Assembly (NCBI RefSeq): GCF_003665155.1
Contig: NZ_RCFQ01000003.1
Location: 62,001 to 126,000 of the forward strand
Source of the DNA: Mariprofundus sp. EBB-1
Lineage (GTDB): Bacteria > Pseudomonadota > Zetaproteobacteria > Mariprofundales > Mariprofundaceae
DNA length: 64,000 bases
Direction of reading: 5' to 3'
Shown: positions 38,367 to 48,700 of the stretch, one piece after another
Numbering within the stretch: the stretch's first letter is position 1
Layout: each line of letters opens with the position of its first letter
Made by a program: the position numbers and the translations under genes
The notes under the pieces: model-generated
Database searches by the model: none
What the model was told of the DNA's origin: nothing
The model's input: the letters and a program-made list of their open reading frames with translations, nothing else

Positions 38367-40109
38367 TTACTTATCGGCGATGAATTTTTTAGGATGAGTC
38401 TCTGTTGGCGCGTTATGGCGAATAACTTCAAACCAACGTGGTGAGTGTGGATTGTCGTGCAGAGACTTGTGTTTGATCATGGAAAATGATGCTGGAAGTG
38501 TTTCTAACCATGAGATTACAGCATCAGTTTCACGCGCGCCGCCGGCATGGCCGGGGTAGGCCAGAATAGAGATGTGTCCATTGGGTGCGATGAGTTGTAT
38601 CGATGCATTGAGCGCTTGAATGGTGGAGTTTGTTTGCGTGATCACTGTTTTGTCGGCCTGTGGCAGATACCCTAAATTGAACATGATCAGATTCACATTG
38701 CCAACAAAAGCATGCGGAATGTGTTCGAGCATCTCTTCATGGCCGCAACAGCATAGTGTTGTGTAATCACTGAGTTCGGCTTCTTTTAATCGTTTGAATG
38801 TGTTGTCGATGGCTTGTTTTTGGATATCGAATGCGAATACCTGCCCATGATTCTGAATATGACGTGCAAGGAAGAGAGTGTCATGGCCGTTGCCTGCGGT
38901 GGCATCAATAGCGATATAATTATGCTGTCTGTCGTTGTCAGGCTTTTGTGGTGTGCTGCATGCGGCTTGAATGTGGGGAAGCAGATTTTGATGCACACGT
39001 TCTGTTAATGAAAGTCGTGCCTGTGCTTTGGTGCGGGATTTTTTGTTGCTGTCCGATATTCTTATAATGTCAGCTTCATGGGGTATCGGCGTGCCATGGG
39101 TGAGATGATCCGTAAACGCTTGCGCATAATGCGGGATAAGCATGGAGCCTTTGGAGCCAAAACCATTGAAAATACCGATCTGTGGTTTTTCTGGATGCAG
39201 GCCAATGAAGGGGTGTTTGTCCCGTGTGTTGGGGCGTACCCCAGCCTGTTGCCGGATAACATCAATATTTACGGGTGTAAGAAATAGTTTTTGCAGTCCG
39301 TTGAGTAATTCTGTTTTTGCTGCTGGCGTGGCTTCGATCGTGGATAGGTTATGACTGTAGGTTGCGCCTGTTTTGTATTGACCATTGTGTAAAGGTAATA
39401 GCCATTTACCTCCATTGATAATCTGTGTTGGTAATGCGCTATCCGAGGTGAGTGTCAGGATCTCACCTTTAGCCGGTTGAAAGGGTAACCATTTGAACCA
39501 CGGGTTTGTTTGATCCATGAATCCCTGGCAAAAAATGATGCGCTTGGCATGAATGTGTTTCCATATCACACCGTTGGAAGTTATTTCTAAGTCAGCGAAA
39601 TCAAAATGATCTGCGAAGTAGCTCTCCTGTTGTATGAAAAAGGTGCGTAAGCGATCCAGTAGTGCATTCGTATCCAGATATCCGGTTTGTTGCTGTTCGC
39701 ACACGCCGTGAGGCGCACGTATTGAATCTACAGTGTCGATGTGTTGACCCATATAAGGCGTGTAAGCCTTGTCCTGACAGCGTTTGTAGAGCGATTGACG
39801 TTCATTGTCATTGTTGAGGATGCGCAACATGGGGATGTCGTGAAAGAATGCTTCATCAAATTGTGTCTCTAATGTCTGGTAACAGCGGCGTGCGCTTGGA
39901 ATGATATGTGCAGCTTGTTCTTGCAATACCAGGCGCTGACCAGTGACGGGGTTGAACAGGCCTGCGGCCACACGAGATGCGCAAGGAGCAGCCTCATCAC
40001 ACACAATACTGATCTGTTGACCTTGCTGCATGAGTTGCCAGGCAAGCAGTGAGCCAGCTAAACCTTGGCCTATGATCAAAGTGTTGGTACAATGAATTGT
40101 TTTACGCAT
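38367..40109 (-). CDS. FAD-dependent oxidoreductase fused to YtqB/MnmM-like methyltransferase
   Basis: A 580-aa two-domain protein. Residues about 8-350 are a DAO-type FAD oxidoreductase (GxGxxG in LIIGQGLAGSLLAW; AAGLFNPVTGQR; GFGSKGSMLIPHYA). Residues about 385-570 are a class I methyltransferase of the YtqB/rRNA-methylase-like family (AIDATAGNGHDTLFLA, VFAFDIQKQAI, MFNLGYLPQADK, YPGHAGGARETDAV). YtqB (MnmM) methylates nm5U34 to mnm5U34 in tRNA, and MnmC1-type DAO enzymes make nm5U34 from cmnm5U34. A fused pair therefore looks like an independently built analogue of MnmC, with the oxidoreductase first and an unrelated methylase. The function is inferred. Confidence 0.82.
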   Translation of the reverse strand: MRKTIHCTNTLIIGQGLAGSLLAWQLMQQGQQISIVCDEAAPCASRVAAGLFNPVTGQRLVLQEQAAHIIPSARRCYQTLETQFDEAFFHDIPMLRILNNDNERQSLYKRCQDKAYTPYMGQHIDTVDSIRAPHGVCEQQQTGYLDTNALLDRLRTFFIQQESYFADHFDFADLEITSNGVIWKHIHAKRIIFCQGFMDQTNPWFKWLPFQPAKGEILTLTSDSALPTQIINGGKWLLPLHNGQYKTGATYSHNLSTIEATPAAKTELLNGLQKLFLTPVNIDVIRQQAGVRPNTRDKHPFIGLHPEKPQIGIFNGFGSKGSMLIPHYAQAFTDHLTHGTPIPHEADIIRISDSNKKSRTKAQARLSLTERVHQNLLPHIQAACSTPQKPDNDRQHNYIAIDATAGNGHDTLFLARHIQNHGQVFAFDIQKQAIDNTFKRLKEAELSDYTTLCCCGHEEMLEHIPHAFVGNVNLIMFNLGYLPQADKTVITQTNSTIQALNASIQLIAPNGHISILAYPGHAGGARETDAVISWLETLPASFSMIKHKSLHDNPHSPRWFEVIRHNAPTETHPKKFIADK

Positions 40110-40222
40110 GGCAGTATCTTATGCATGAACAGGCTTTATTTACACTATTCATAAGAATCGCTATGGTTCGCGCCCTTTTGGCGATTCGTTGATTGGATAT
40201 CCCTGTTTTCAGGAGGATGGCA

Positions 40223-40594
40223 ATGGCCTTAACCAAGACACAATTAGAAGCTTTTGAGAAGCAGTTGACTGACTGGAAAAATGAGTTGGAACTCGGTCAA
40301 AGTGAAAACGTGCATGCAATGACAGAGCAGGATCAGACATCATTCCCTGACCCAACTGATCAGGCAAGCATGGAAACTGATCGCAACTTTGATCTACGTA
40401 TCAAAGATCGCGAGCGTAAATTAATCAAGAAAATTAATCAGACCATCGAACGTTTGCAGGATGGTGATTTTGGTGAATGTGATTCATGCGGTGGTAACAT
40501 CAGTGTGAAGCGTTTGCAGGCGCGCCCAGTTACAACCTTATGTATCGAGTGCAAAACAGCACAAGAACAGGAAGAGCGTACACGCTTAGACTGA
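40223..40594 (+). CDS. dksA: TraR/DksA-family RNA polymerase-binding protein
   Basis: A DksA-like factor (124 aa) that enters the RNA polymerase secondary channel and works with ppGpp. It has an N-terminal coiled coil with DPTDQASMETDRN at the tip region (Asp-rich) and a C4 zinc finger C86-x2-C89 ... C107-x2-C110 (ECDSCGG, CIECK). It is somewhat shorter than E. coli DksA (151). AGGAGG at 40211-40216 points to the ATG at 40223; an ATG at 40217 abuts the site and is less likely. A strong terminator follows. Confidence 0.92.
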   Translation: MALTKTQLEAFEKQLTDWKNELELGQSENVHAMTEQDQTSFPDPTDQASMETDRNFDLRIKDRERKLIKKINQTIERLQDGDFGECDSCGGNISVKRLQARPVTTLCIECKTAQEQEERTRLD

Positions 40595-40615
40595 TCTCTG
40601 TAAATTAATGATTGA

Positions 40616-40648
40616 AAAAGCCTGCGCAAGATGTCGCAGGCTTTTTTT
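40616..40648 (+). terminator. Rho-independent terminator of dksA
   Basis: An 11-bp stem AAAAGCCTGCG / CGCAGGCTTTT with an 8-nt loop, followed by more T. The 222 nt after it up to the next gene show nothing further that I can support. Confidence 0.92.
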
Positions 40649-40870
40649 TGCTTTTAAAACGCGATGAATCTCTGAAGCGGGTAATATTAATAGGAAGTGA
40701 TTCCAACATATTTAGCTGTGATGCTAAGCATGATCTTTGACGATGATCGTTATTCGTATGAACTATGATCTACCGCACACCATGTTGATTAAAATCATCT
40801 ATACTGCACTTTATGGTATTGAAACGTGAATATCTGCCGCTGAAGTGGTAGAACTCTATCTGGAGAGCAG

Positions 40871-43099
40871 GTGGCTTCATTGGTGAGAGGACATGATGTG
40901 ATAAAAAAGATCAATAAAATCTGCGTATCCGCTGGCATATTCTGGATTGATGTGCCCGGTGCTGATCTTCGTGTTTTATGCGGATGCCCGGCTGATAGTG
41001 TCAAACATCTCATCCATTCGGGGCTGATTATTTCGGAAGAGGATCATGGTATCACCTATGAAACCGGCCCGAATGCCATACTCCTATCTGATAGCATGTT
41101 GCAAAAAGGTAACTTTGCAAACATGTCCGAATTCCCTGTCCTGCAAATGTTATATAACCAGGGCATGTTATTGCCGAACCATCCGAACAATACTGGTATT
41201 AAACCAATTCTGATGGGGGAAAAAGAGCAGATTCATGCTCAAATGAAATATATTTATAGAGGCAACTATGGCTTAGTTTCAATCGAAGAGCTGATGGATG
41301 CCGGTGTAAGCGAGCATGATGCGGAAGAGATGATTCACATGAAGAAGGCCTTTGCCTTTGGCGCTATTCGTGAATCGGAAGAGATTCTGGATACCTGCAT
41401 CATCGAAAGTGAACGCGTGGAAATACGCAATGGCCTGGCGGTCAAGCGCATTGGTTTCAACCGGTTTGAATTTTATTATGAGGATGAAGCGGTCACCATT
41501 GACCTTAATTTAACACCCGATGAACAATACACATCAACGTTTTCGCTCGGTTTTCATAACATTAAAAGAGAATATTTTTCAGTGATCCATTCTGGTGAGG
41601 GTGATGGTTGGGATGTGCACCGCCCTTCGATGTCTTCCATTATTATGTTCCATGGAAAGATTTATTTGATTGATGCCGGCCCCAATCTGCCCGAGACGCT
41701 GACAGCACTTGGTATTGGAATGAACGAAATTGAGGGGGTCTTTCATACTCACTCACATGATGACCATTTTGCAGGACTGCCGGCCTTGATTCGTACGGAT
41801 CGACGTTTGAAATATTTCGCCACTAAATTGGTGCGTACCTCCGTAACGAAGAAAATGAGTGCGTTGCTCAGTATGGATGAAAGTCGTTTCGCAGATTATT
41901 TTGAGATACATGATCTGGACTTTGATCGCTGGAATGATGTGGATGGCCTGGAAGTAAAACCCATTTTCTCTCCGCATCCGGTTGAAACAAATATATTTAT
42001 ATTCCGCGCACTGTGGGAAAATGGATACCGTAGTTACGGCCATTTTGCTGATATATCGTCCTTTTGCGTGATGCAGTCGATGCTATCAAAAGAAGGGGCC
42101 GAGGATGGCATATCTCAATCCTTTTATGATAAAGTGAGAGAGGATTATTTAACGCCGGTTGATATTAAGAAAATTGATATTGGTGGTGGTTTGATTCACG
42201 GCAATGCTTGTGATTTTAAGGATGATGAGTCGAATAAAATTATTCTTGCCCATACGGCATTGGCGCTGACCGATGAACAAAAAGAGATCGGTTCGGATTT
42301 GCCTTTTGCCTCTGTCGATGTGTTGATTCCTACGCATCAGAATTTTGCCATGCAACGGGCATATACATTCTTATCTGATGATTTCCCATCTGCACCCAAA
42401 CATCAATTGCGCAGCCTGTTAAATAGTGAAATGGTTACTATTTTACCAGGTACGATCATGATAAAAGATGGTGTCGTGAATGATTATCTCTACCTGGTGT
42501 TATCAGGTTCAGTTGAAATGATTGACTCCAAACATCATACAAAGGTGAAGTTATATGCAGGTTCGTTATTGGCTGAATTGTCAGCCTTGCAGCGCTGCCC
42601 TGCTTCGCATACCTATCGTAGTGAGAGTTTTGTACAGGCGCTTAAGATTTCAAGTCAACTCTATGCTGACTTTGTGCGATTAAATGCCCTCTATGATGAT
42701 ATTGAGCGCTTGGGTGAGAGTTGGCACTTTTTGGAAAATTTACCTTTGTTTGATGAAGCAATCTCTTATATTACCTTAAATCAAATCGTCGATCAGATTA
42801 AACTGGATGTTTATCCGGCCGATCATTGCTTTGATCTACAAGATAAGCAGCTCTACCTGGTGAAAAGTGGCAAGGTTCATGTAGGAGCAGAGCCAGTACT
42901 CGAAACGATAGAAGAATGGGGCTTCTTTGGTGAAGCATCCATCTTTTTTAATGACATTCGCTACCCTGAAATTCGCACGGCAGAACGATCAGAAATTTAC
43001 CGGATTCCGATTGATATCATTAAGCATATTCCTATTTTGAACTGGAAGTTATTTGAGCGACATGAAAAGCGGGAGAAGTTGTATTCCCGCTCATTATAG
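40871..43099 (+). CDS. Metallo-beta-lactamase-fold protein with cyclic-nucleotide-binding-like domains
   Basis: A 742-aa cytoplasmic protein. Residues 1-230 are an unassigned N-terminal region (VLCGCPADSVKHLIHSG; TGPNAILLSD). Residues about 230-510 form a metallo-beta-lactamase core with THSHDDH (H294, H296, D298, H299) and IPTHQN near its end. Residues about 520-630 and 640-742 are two cNMP-binding-like beta-barrels (YLYLVLSGSVEMID; YLVKSGKVHVG ... GFFGEASIFF). Neither shows the canonical phosphate-binding Arg in the expected spot, so ligand binding is uncertain. The start is GTG with GGAGA 4-5 nt ahead. No signal peptide is present. It could be a hydrolase gated by a cyclic nucleotide. Confidence 0.8.
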   Translation: MASLVRGHDVIKKINKICVSAGIFWIDVPGADLRVLCGCPADSVKHLIHSGLIISEEDHGITYETGPNAILLSDSMLQKGNFANMSEFPVLQMLYNQGMLLPNHPNNTGIKPILMGEKEQIHAQMKYIYRGNYGLVSIEELMDAGVSEHDAEEMIHMKKAFAFGAIRESEEILDTCIIESERVEIRNGLAVKRIGFNRFEFYYEDEAVTIDLNLTPDEQYTSTFSLGFHNIKREYFSVIHSGEGDGWDVHRPSMSSIIMFHGKIYLIDAGPNLPETLTALGIGMNEIEGVFHTHSHDDHFAGLPALIRTDRRLKYFATKLVRTSVTKKMSALLSMDESRFADYFEIHDLDFDRWNDVDGLEVKPIFSPHPVETNIFIFRALWENGYRSYGHFADISSFCVMQSMLSKEGAEDGISQSFYDKVREDYLTPVDIKKIDIGGGLIHGNACDFKDDESNKIILAHTALALTDEQKEIGSDLPFASVDVLIPTHQNFAMQRAYTFLSDDFPSAPKHQLRSLLNSEMVTILPGTIMIKDGVVNDYLYLVLSGSVEMIDSKHHTKVKLYAGSLLAELSALQRCPASHTYRSESFVQALKISSQLYADFVRLNALYDDIERLGESWHFLENLPLFDEAISYITLNQIVDQIKLDVYPADHCFDLQDKQLYLVKSGKVHVGAEPVLETIEEWGFFGEASIFFNDIRYPEIRTAERSEIYRIPIDIIKHIPILNWKLFERHEKREKLYSRSL

Positions 43100-43106
43100 C
43101 GGTTAG

Positions 43107-43829
43107 CTAGTCGTCAGTTTCGGCATTGTGATACACTTTTTGCACATCATCACAGTCATTGAGAGCATCAAGCAATGCTTCAAAGACCTCTGCATCTTCA
43201 CCGCTGATATTGGTGATGGTTTGCGGTTCCTGAGAAATATCTTCAACCTCAAATGTAATGTCGGGTGTGCTTTCTGTTAATGCTGTTTTGACTTTAAAGA
43301 ACTCAGTATGCGGTGCTAATACTGTGATCATACCCTCTTCCAATTCAATATCGCTGACATCAATATCGGCCATCATCAGTGTTTCCAGCACAGCCTCTTC
43401 ATCATCACCTTTGAACACGAAAACGGCCTGATGATCAAACATGTGTGCAACAGCCCCGGGGCCACCCAGTTTACCGCCGTTTTTGTTGAAACATTGACGT
43501 ACATCATTGTAGGTACGGTTGTTATTATCGGTCAGACAATCCACGATCATCATGATGCCGGCAGGGCCGAAACCTTCATAGCGAGCGCTGGCAAAATCTT
43601 CACCAGCACCACCTTCAGCCTTATCCAGGGCATTTTTAATCACATGAGCGGGCACCTGATCTTTCTTGGCATTATCAATGATGCGGCGCAGCGATAGATT
43701 GCCATTGGGGTCCGTGCCGCCACTTTTGGCGATTACATAAATTTCTCTGCCATATTTGGAATAAACCTTGGTTTTAGCACCGGCGGTTTTGGCCATAGAT
43801 TCTTTTTTGTTTTGATATGCTCTGCCCAT
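43107..43829 (-). CDS. YebC/PmpR family protein (YeeN subgroup)
   Basis: A 240-aa three-domain YebC/TACO1-type protein: [20 protein letters not shown] at the N-terminus, [18 protein letters not shown] in the middle and acidic C-terminal domains. Members were described as transcription regulators and more recently as ribosome-associated factors helping translation of proline-rich stretches. The YeeN-type N-terminus ([19 protein letters not shown]) distinguishes it from standard YebC (GHSKW). It lies 15 nt after purB on the same strand, so they are co-transcribed. Confidence 0.9.
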   Translation of the reverse strand: MGRAYQNKKESMAKTAGAKTKVYSKYGREIYVIAKSGGTDPNGNLSLRRIIDNAKKDQVPAHVIKNALDKAEGGAGEDFASARYEGFGPAGIMMIVDCLTDNNNRTYNDVRQCFNKNGGKLGGPGAVAHMFDHQAVFVFKGDDEEAVLETLMMADIDVSDIELEEGMITVLAPHTEFFKVKTALTESTPDITFEVEDISQEPQTITNISGEDAEVFEALLDALNDCDDVQKVYHNAETDD

Positions 43830-43844
43830 ATTATCGCTCTCTCT

Positions 43845-45263
<1,419 letters not shown>

Positions 45264-45434
45264 TTAGCTCGCGAAAGGTACACCGAACGCCCCTTTTTTC
45301 CAAAGCCAATATCAGCATATAGCGATGATGAGATGTTTTGATGTTTATTATCTATAACGAGGTGGGTATGGGAGGTCTGCCTGAACATTGGCAATTGAGA
45401 TATAGAGGGGGAGATATTCTTACGTATTGTAAAT

Positions 45435-45475
45435 GAAAAAGCCCGCAAGCGATCAGAGGATCTGCTTACGGGCTT
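45435..45475 (-). terminator. Terminator behind the broken tRNA copy
   Basis: Stem AAGCCCG / CGGGCTT with an inner AAGC / GCTT and, on the minus strand, a TTTTT run. It sits at the same distance from the tRNA 3' end as the terminator of the intact initiator tRNA gene at 61937. The rest of the purB upstream gap (45231-45434) shows nothing supportable. Confidence 0.75.
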
Positions 45476-45480
45476 ATGTT

Positions 45481-45594
45481 TGGTTGCGGAGCCAGGTTTG
45501 ACAAGCGTCAGCATGAACGTGCTTGCGGTAGCAAGATGGCCCGAAGGGTGAGCAGCTTGCTGCGAATAGCTGACGACCTTCGGGTTATTAGCCC
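45481..45594 (-). pseudogene. Broken copy of the initiator tRNA 3' half, split by a 70-nt structured insert
   Basis: On the minus strand, GGGCTAATAACCCGAAGGTC and GTCAG reproduce the anticodon arm onward of the intact tRNA-fMet at 61977-62051 with one change (anticodon CAT to AAT). Then about 65 unrelated bases follow, then CAAACCTGGCTCCGCAACCA, the T-loop-to-CCA part with two changes. The D-arm side is not recognisable. A terminator follows as in the intact gene. It could be a remnant of a tandem tRNA gene or the distal attachment-site copy of an island inserted in the tRNA. The gap to the toxin gene (45595-45788) shows no other gene. Confidence 0.8.
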
Positions 45595-45788
45595 AATTCT
45601 GGGCAAGTCAGAGCAGCTCATGACAGGCAAAGCGTCCCACTTTTGTCCCATAAATATGGAGTTGTTGATAAATAGGTGAAGTTATTTTCTTGAGGTGAAA
45701 GGTCGCTTGGAGGAAGGGAATAAATTGTGGTTGGCACTTTTAAATTTTTCGTCTTTACTAAGACCTGTAGGGACGAGGGATCGTATCA

Positions 45789-48700
45789 ATGGGGATGGAG
45801 CAAGAAAACCAACATCTGCTTGAAGCACCAGAAATCACTTTACCGAAAGGTGGAGGTGCGATTAAAGGCGTTGCCGAAAAGTTTGAAGTCAATGCTGTCA
45901 ACGGCAGCGCCTCATTTCAGATTCCTTTACCAATCTCTCCTGCACGCAATGGCTTCGCACCTTCTCTTTCACTTAGCTACAACTCTGGTTCAGGTAATGG
46001 CCCTTTTGGTCTTGGCTGGAGCATCTCAATACCATCCATCGTAAGAAAGACTGAAAAGGGGTTACCTACCTATCAGGATGATGATGAAAGTGATGAGTTT
46101 CTGCTCGCTGGTGCCGAAGATATGGTCCCATCCTTTCGCAAAGACACAACCAAGGTGTATGAAGAGTTTCGAAGTGAAGATGGTATTGATTATCGAGTTA
46201 AGCGATACAGGCCTCGAATAGAGGGACTATTTGCCCGTATCGAGCAGTGGAGTCGGATATCGGATGGTGATATCCATTGGCGCTCAATTAGCGGTGATAA
46301 TGTAACTTCAATTTACGGTAAAGATGAACAATCCCGCATTGCCGATCCGGCCGATCCATCCCGTATCTTCCAATGGCTTATTGAGTTTACATACAATGAT
46401 AAAGGCAGTTGTGCTGGCTTTGAGTACAAGGCTGAAAATCTTGAAGGTGTAAAGCCTGACGATGTCTGGGAAAAGAATCGGCTGAATAGACTGGCTCCAG
46501 TCACCAACCGTTATTTGAAACGGGTGAGTTATTGCAGTCATATGCCATTTTATAGTGGCGATCAACGCCCCTCTGATGATCAGTACCATTTCCATCTGTT
46601 GATGGATTATGGTGAGCATGATCAGGACAAGCCTGAGCTTGCTGTGTCACAGGCATGGGCGGTGCGTCATGATCCGTTCTCTCAATACCGTTCCGGATTC
46701 GAGGTTCGCACTTATCGCCGTTGCCAGCGTGTGCTGATGTTCCATGCCTTTCAAGAGTTAGGCGAAACACCTTGTCTGGTGAAATCAGTTTGCTTTCAAT
46801 ATACGAGTCAGCCGGGCTTCAGCTTTCTGGACGCTGTAGAGGTATCCGGCCATATCCGCAAGGATGATGGCTTCTACAACAGCAAATCCATGCCACCTGT
46901 CTCGTTTGAATACCAGTCGCATGCATGGAATAGCGATATACAAGAGCTTGAAACATCTGCCATGCAGCATGCCCCGGTAGGACTGTCCGGTGGTTATCAG
47001 TGGACTGATCTTTTCAGTGAAGGTGTTTCAGGCATTCTCACCGAGCAGGCAGGAAGTCTTTATTACAAACATAATCTGGGTTCAGGTTCATTTGCTCAGG
47101 CCAAACTGATTTCACCCAAACCATCCTTTACAGGTATTGCGTCAGGGGCTCTGCAGTTGGTTGATTTGGAATCGCGTGGTGAGAAACAGCTGGCAGTCTT
47201 TCAGGGGGATGTCAGGGGCTTCTTTGGTCTATCCGATGATGAACAGTGGCAACCGTTCAAGGCATTCAAAACGCTGCCCAATATCAACTTCTCCAATCCC
47301 AATCTGAAATGGCTGGATGTGGATGGTGACGGCAAGGCTGATCTGCTGATTTCCGAAGAGAATGTCTTTCGCTGGTATCCATCGAAGGGTAAAGAGGGTT
47401 TTGCCGCATCGCGTACGGTATTAAAAGAGATGGATGAAGAGCAGGGCCCTGCCATTCTATTTGCTGATGCGACGCAGTCGATCTATCTGGCCAGTATGTC
47501 GGGTAGCGGCATGCAGGATATTGTGCGTATCCGTAATGCCGAGGTCTGCTACTGGCCCAATCTCGGTTATGGCCGATTCGGGGCGAAGGTAACGATGGGG
47601 AAGGCACCGCTGTTCGATGCCCCCGACATGTTCAATCCGCAATATCTGAGGCTGGGTGATATCGATGGTTCCGGTACCACCGACATCGTTTATCTGGGCA
47701 AGGACTCTTACCGCTGCTGGCTCAATGATAGTGGCAATCAATTTGCAGCAGATCCTTTTATCATTGATCCGTTTCCGACGGTGGATAGTCAGAGCCGGGT
47801 CGATCTGGTTGATCTGCTTGGTACAGGTACAGCCTGTATAGTCTGGTCATCGCCATTGCCTGCACATCAGGGCAAGGCACTGCGCTATATCGATCTGATG
47901 CAGGGCAAAAAACCGCATGTGCTCAAACGTTATGAAAACGGGATGGGGGCTGAAACGCTCTGGCACTACAAGAGTTCCACCCATTTCTATCTGGAAGACA
48001 AGAGGAACGGCACCCCATGGGTCACGAAACTGCCTTTCCCTGTACAGGTGGTTGCCAGTGTGGAGAAGCGGGACCATATCACCGGCCTGCGCTTCGCATC
48101 TGAATACAGCTATCACCACGGCTATTATGATCATGCCGAACGCGAGTTCCGTGGCTTTGGACGGGTGGATCAGAAGGATTGCGAAAGCTTCGAACACTTT
48201 GTTCGTTCCGAAGCAGCCAATATCGTCGAAGAGGATCTGCATCAGCCTCCGGTTATAACGAAAACATGGTTCCATACCGGTGCTTATCTTGGTCGTGATC
48301 GTATTCTCAACCAGTTTGCCCATGAGTATTACCAGAACGAGCTGTTAACAGAGCATGCATTGTCCGAGCCGGCATTGCCGGATGATTTAACGACTGCCGA
48401 GTGGCGCGAGGCACTCAGGGCGTTCAAGGGGCAGACACTGCGCTCCGAGACCTATGCGCTGGATGGTTCGGAGAAAGAGCAGCTACCCTATGTCACTTCG
48501 CAGAGCACCAGTCTGATTACGCAGGTACAAGCGAAAGGTGAAAACCGTTACGGCTCGTTCATGGTCACCGGATCGGAATCAATTTCGTATCACTACGAAC
48601 GCAACCCTGCCGACCCACGCATCTCCCATTCACTGGTGCTGGAGAGCGATGAGTATGGCAACCCGCTCAAGAGTGCTGAGATAGTTTATCCCCGTCGGGA

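Noticed and set aside
38153..38431. 92-codon minus-strand frame downstream of lipB
   Set aside because: It covers the intergenic repeat and runs into the fusion gene in another frame; no coding character.
45506..45575. Integron attC site within the tRNA remnant
   Set aside because: The imperfect palindrome lacks the RYYYAAC / GTTRRRY core pair and there is no integron integrase.
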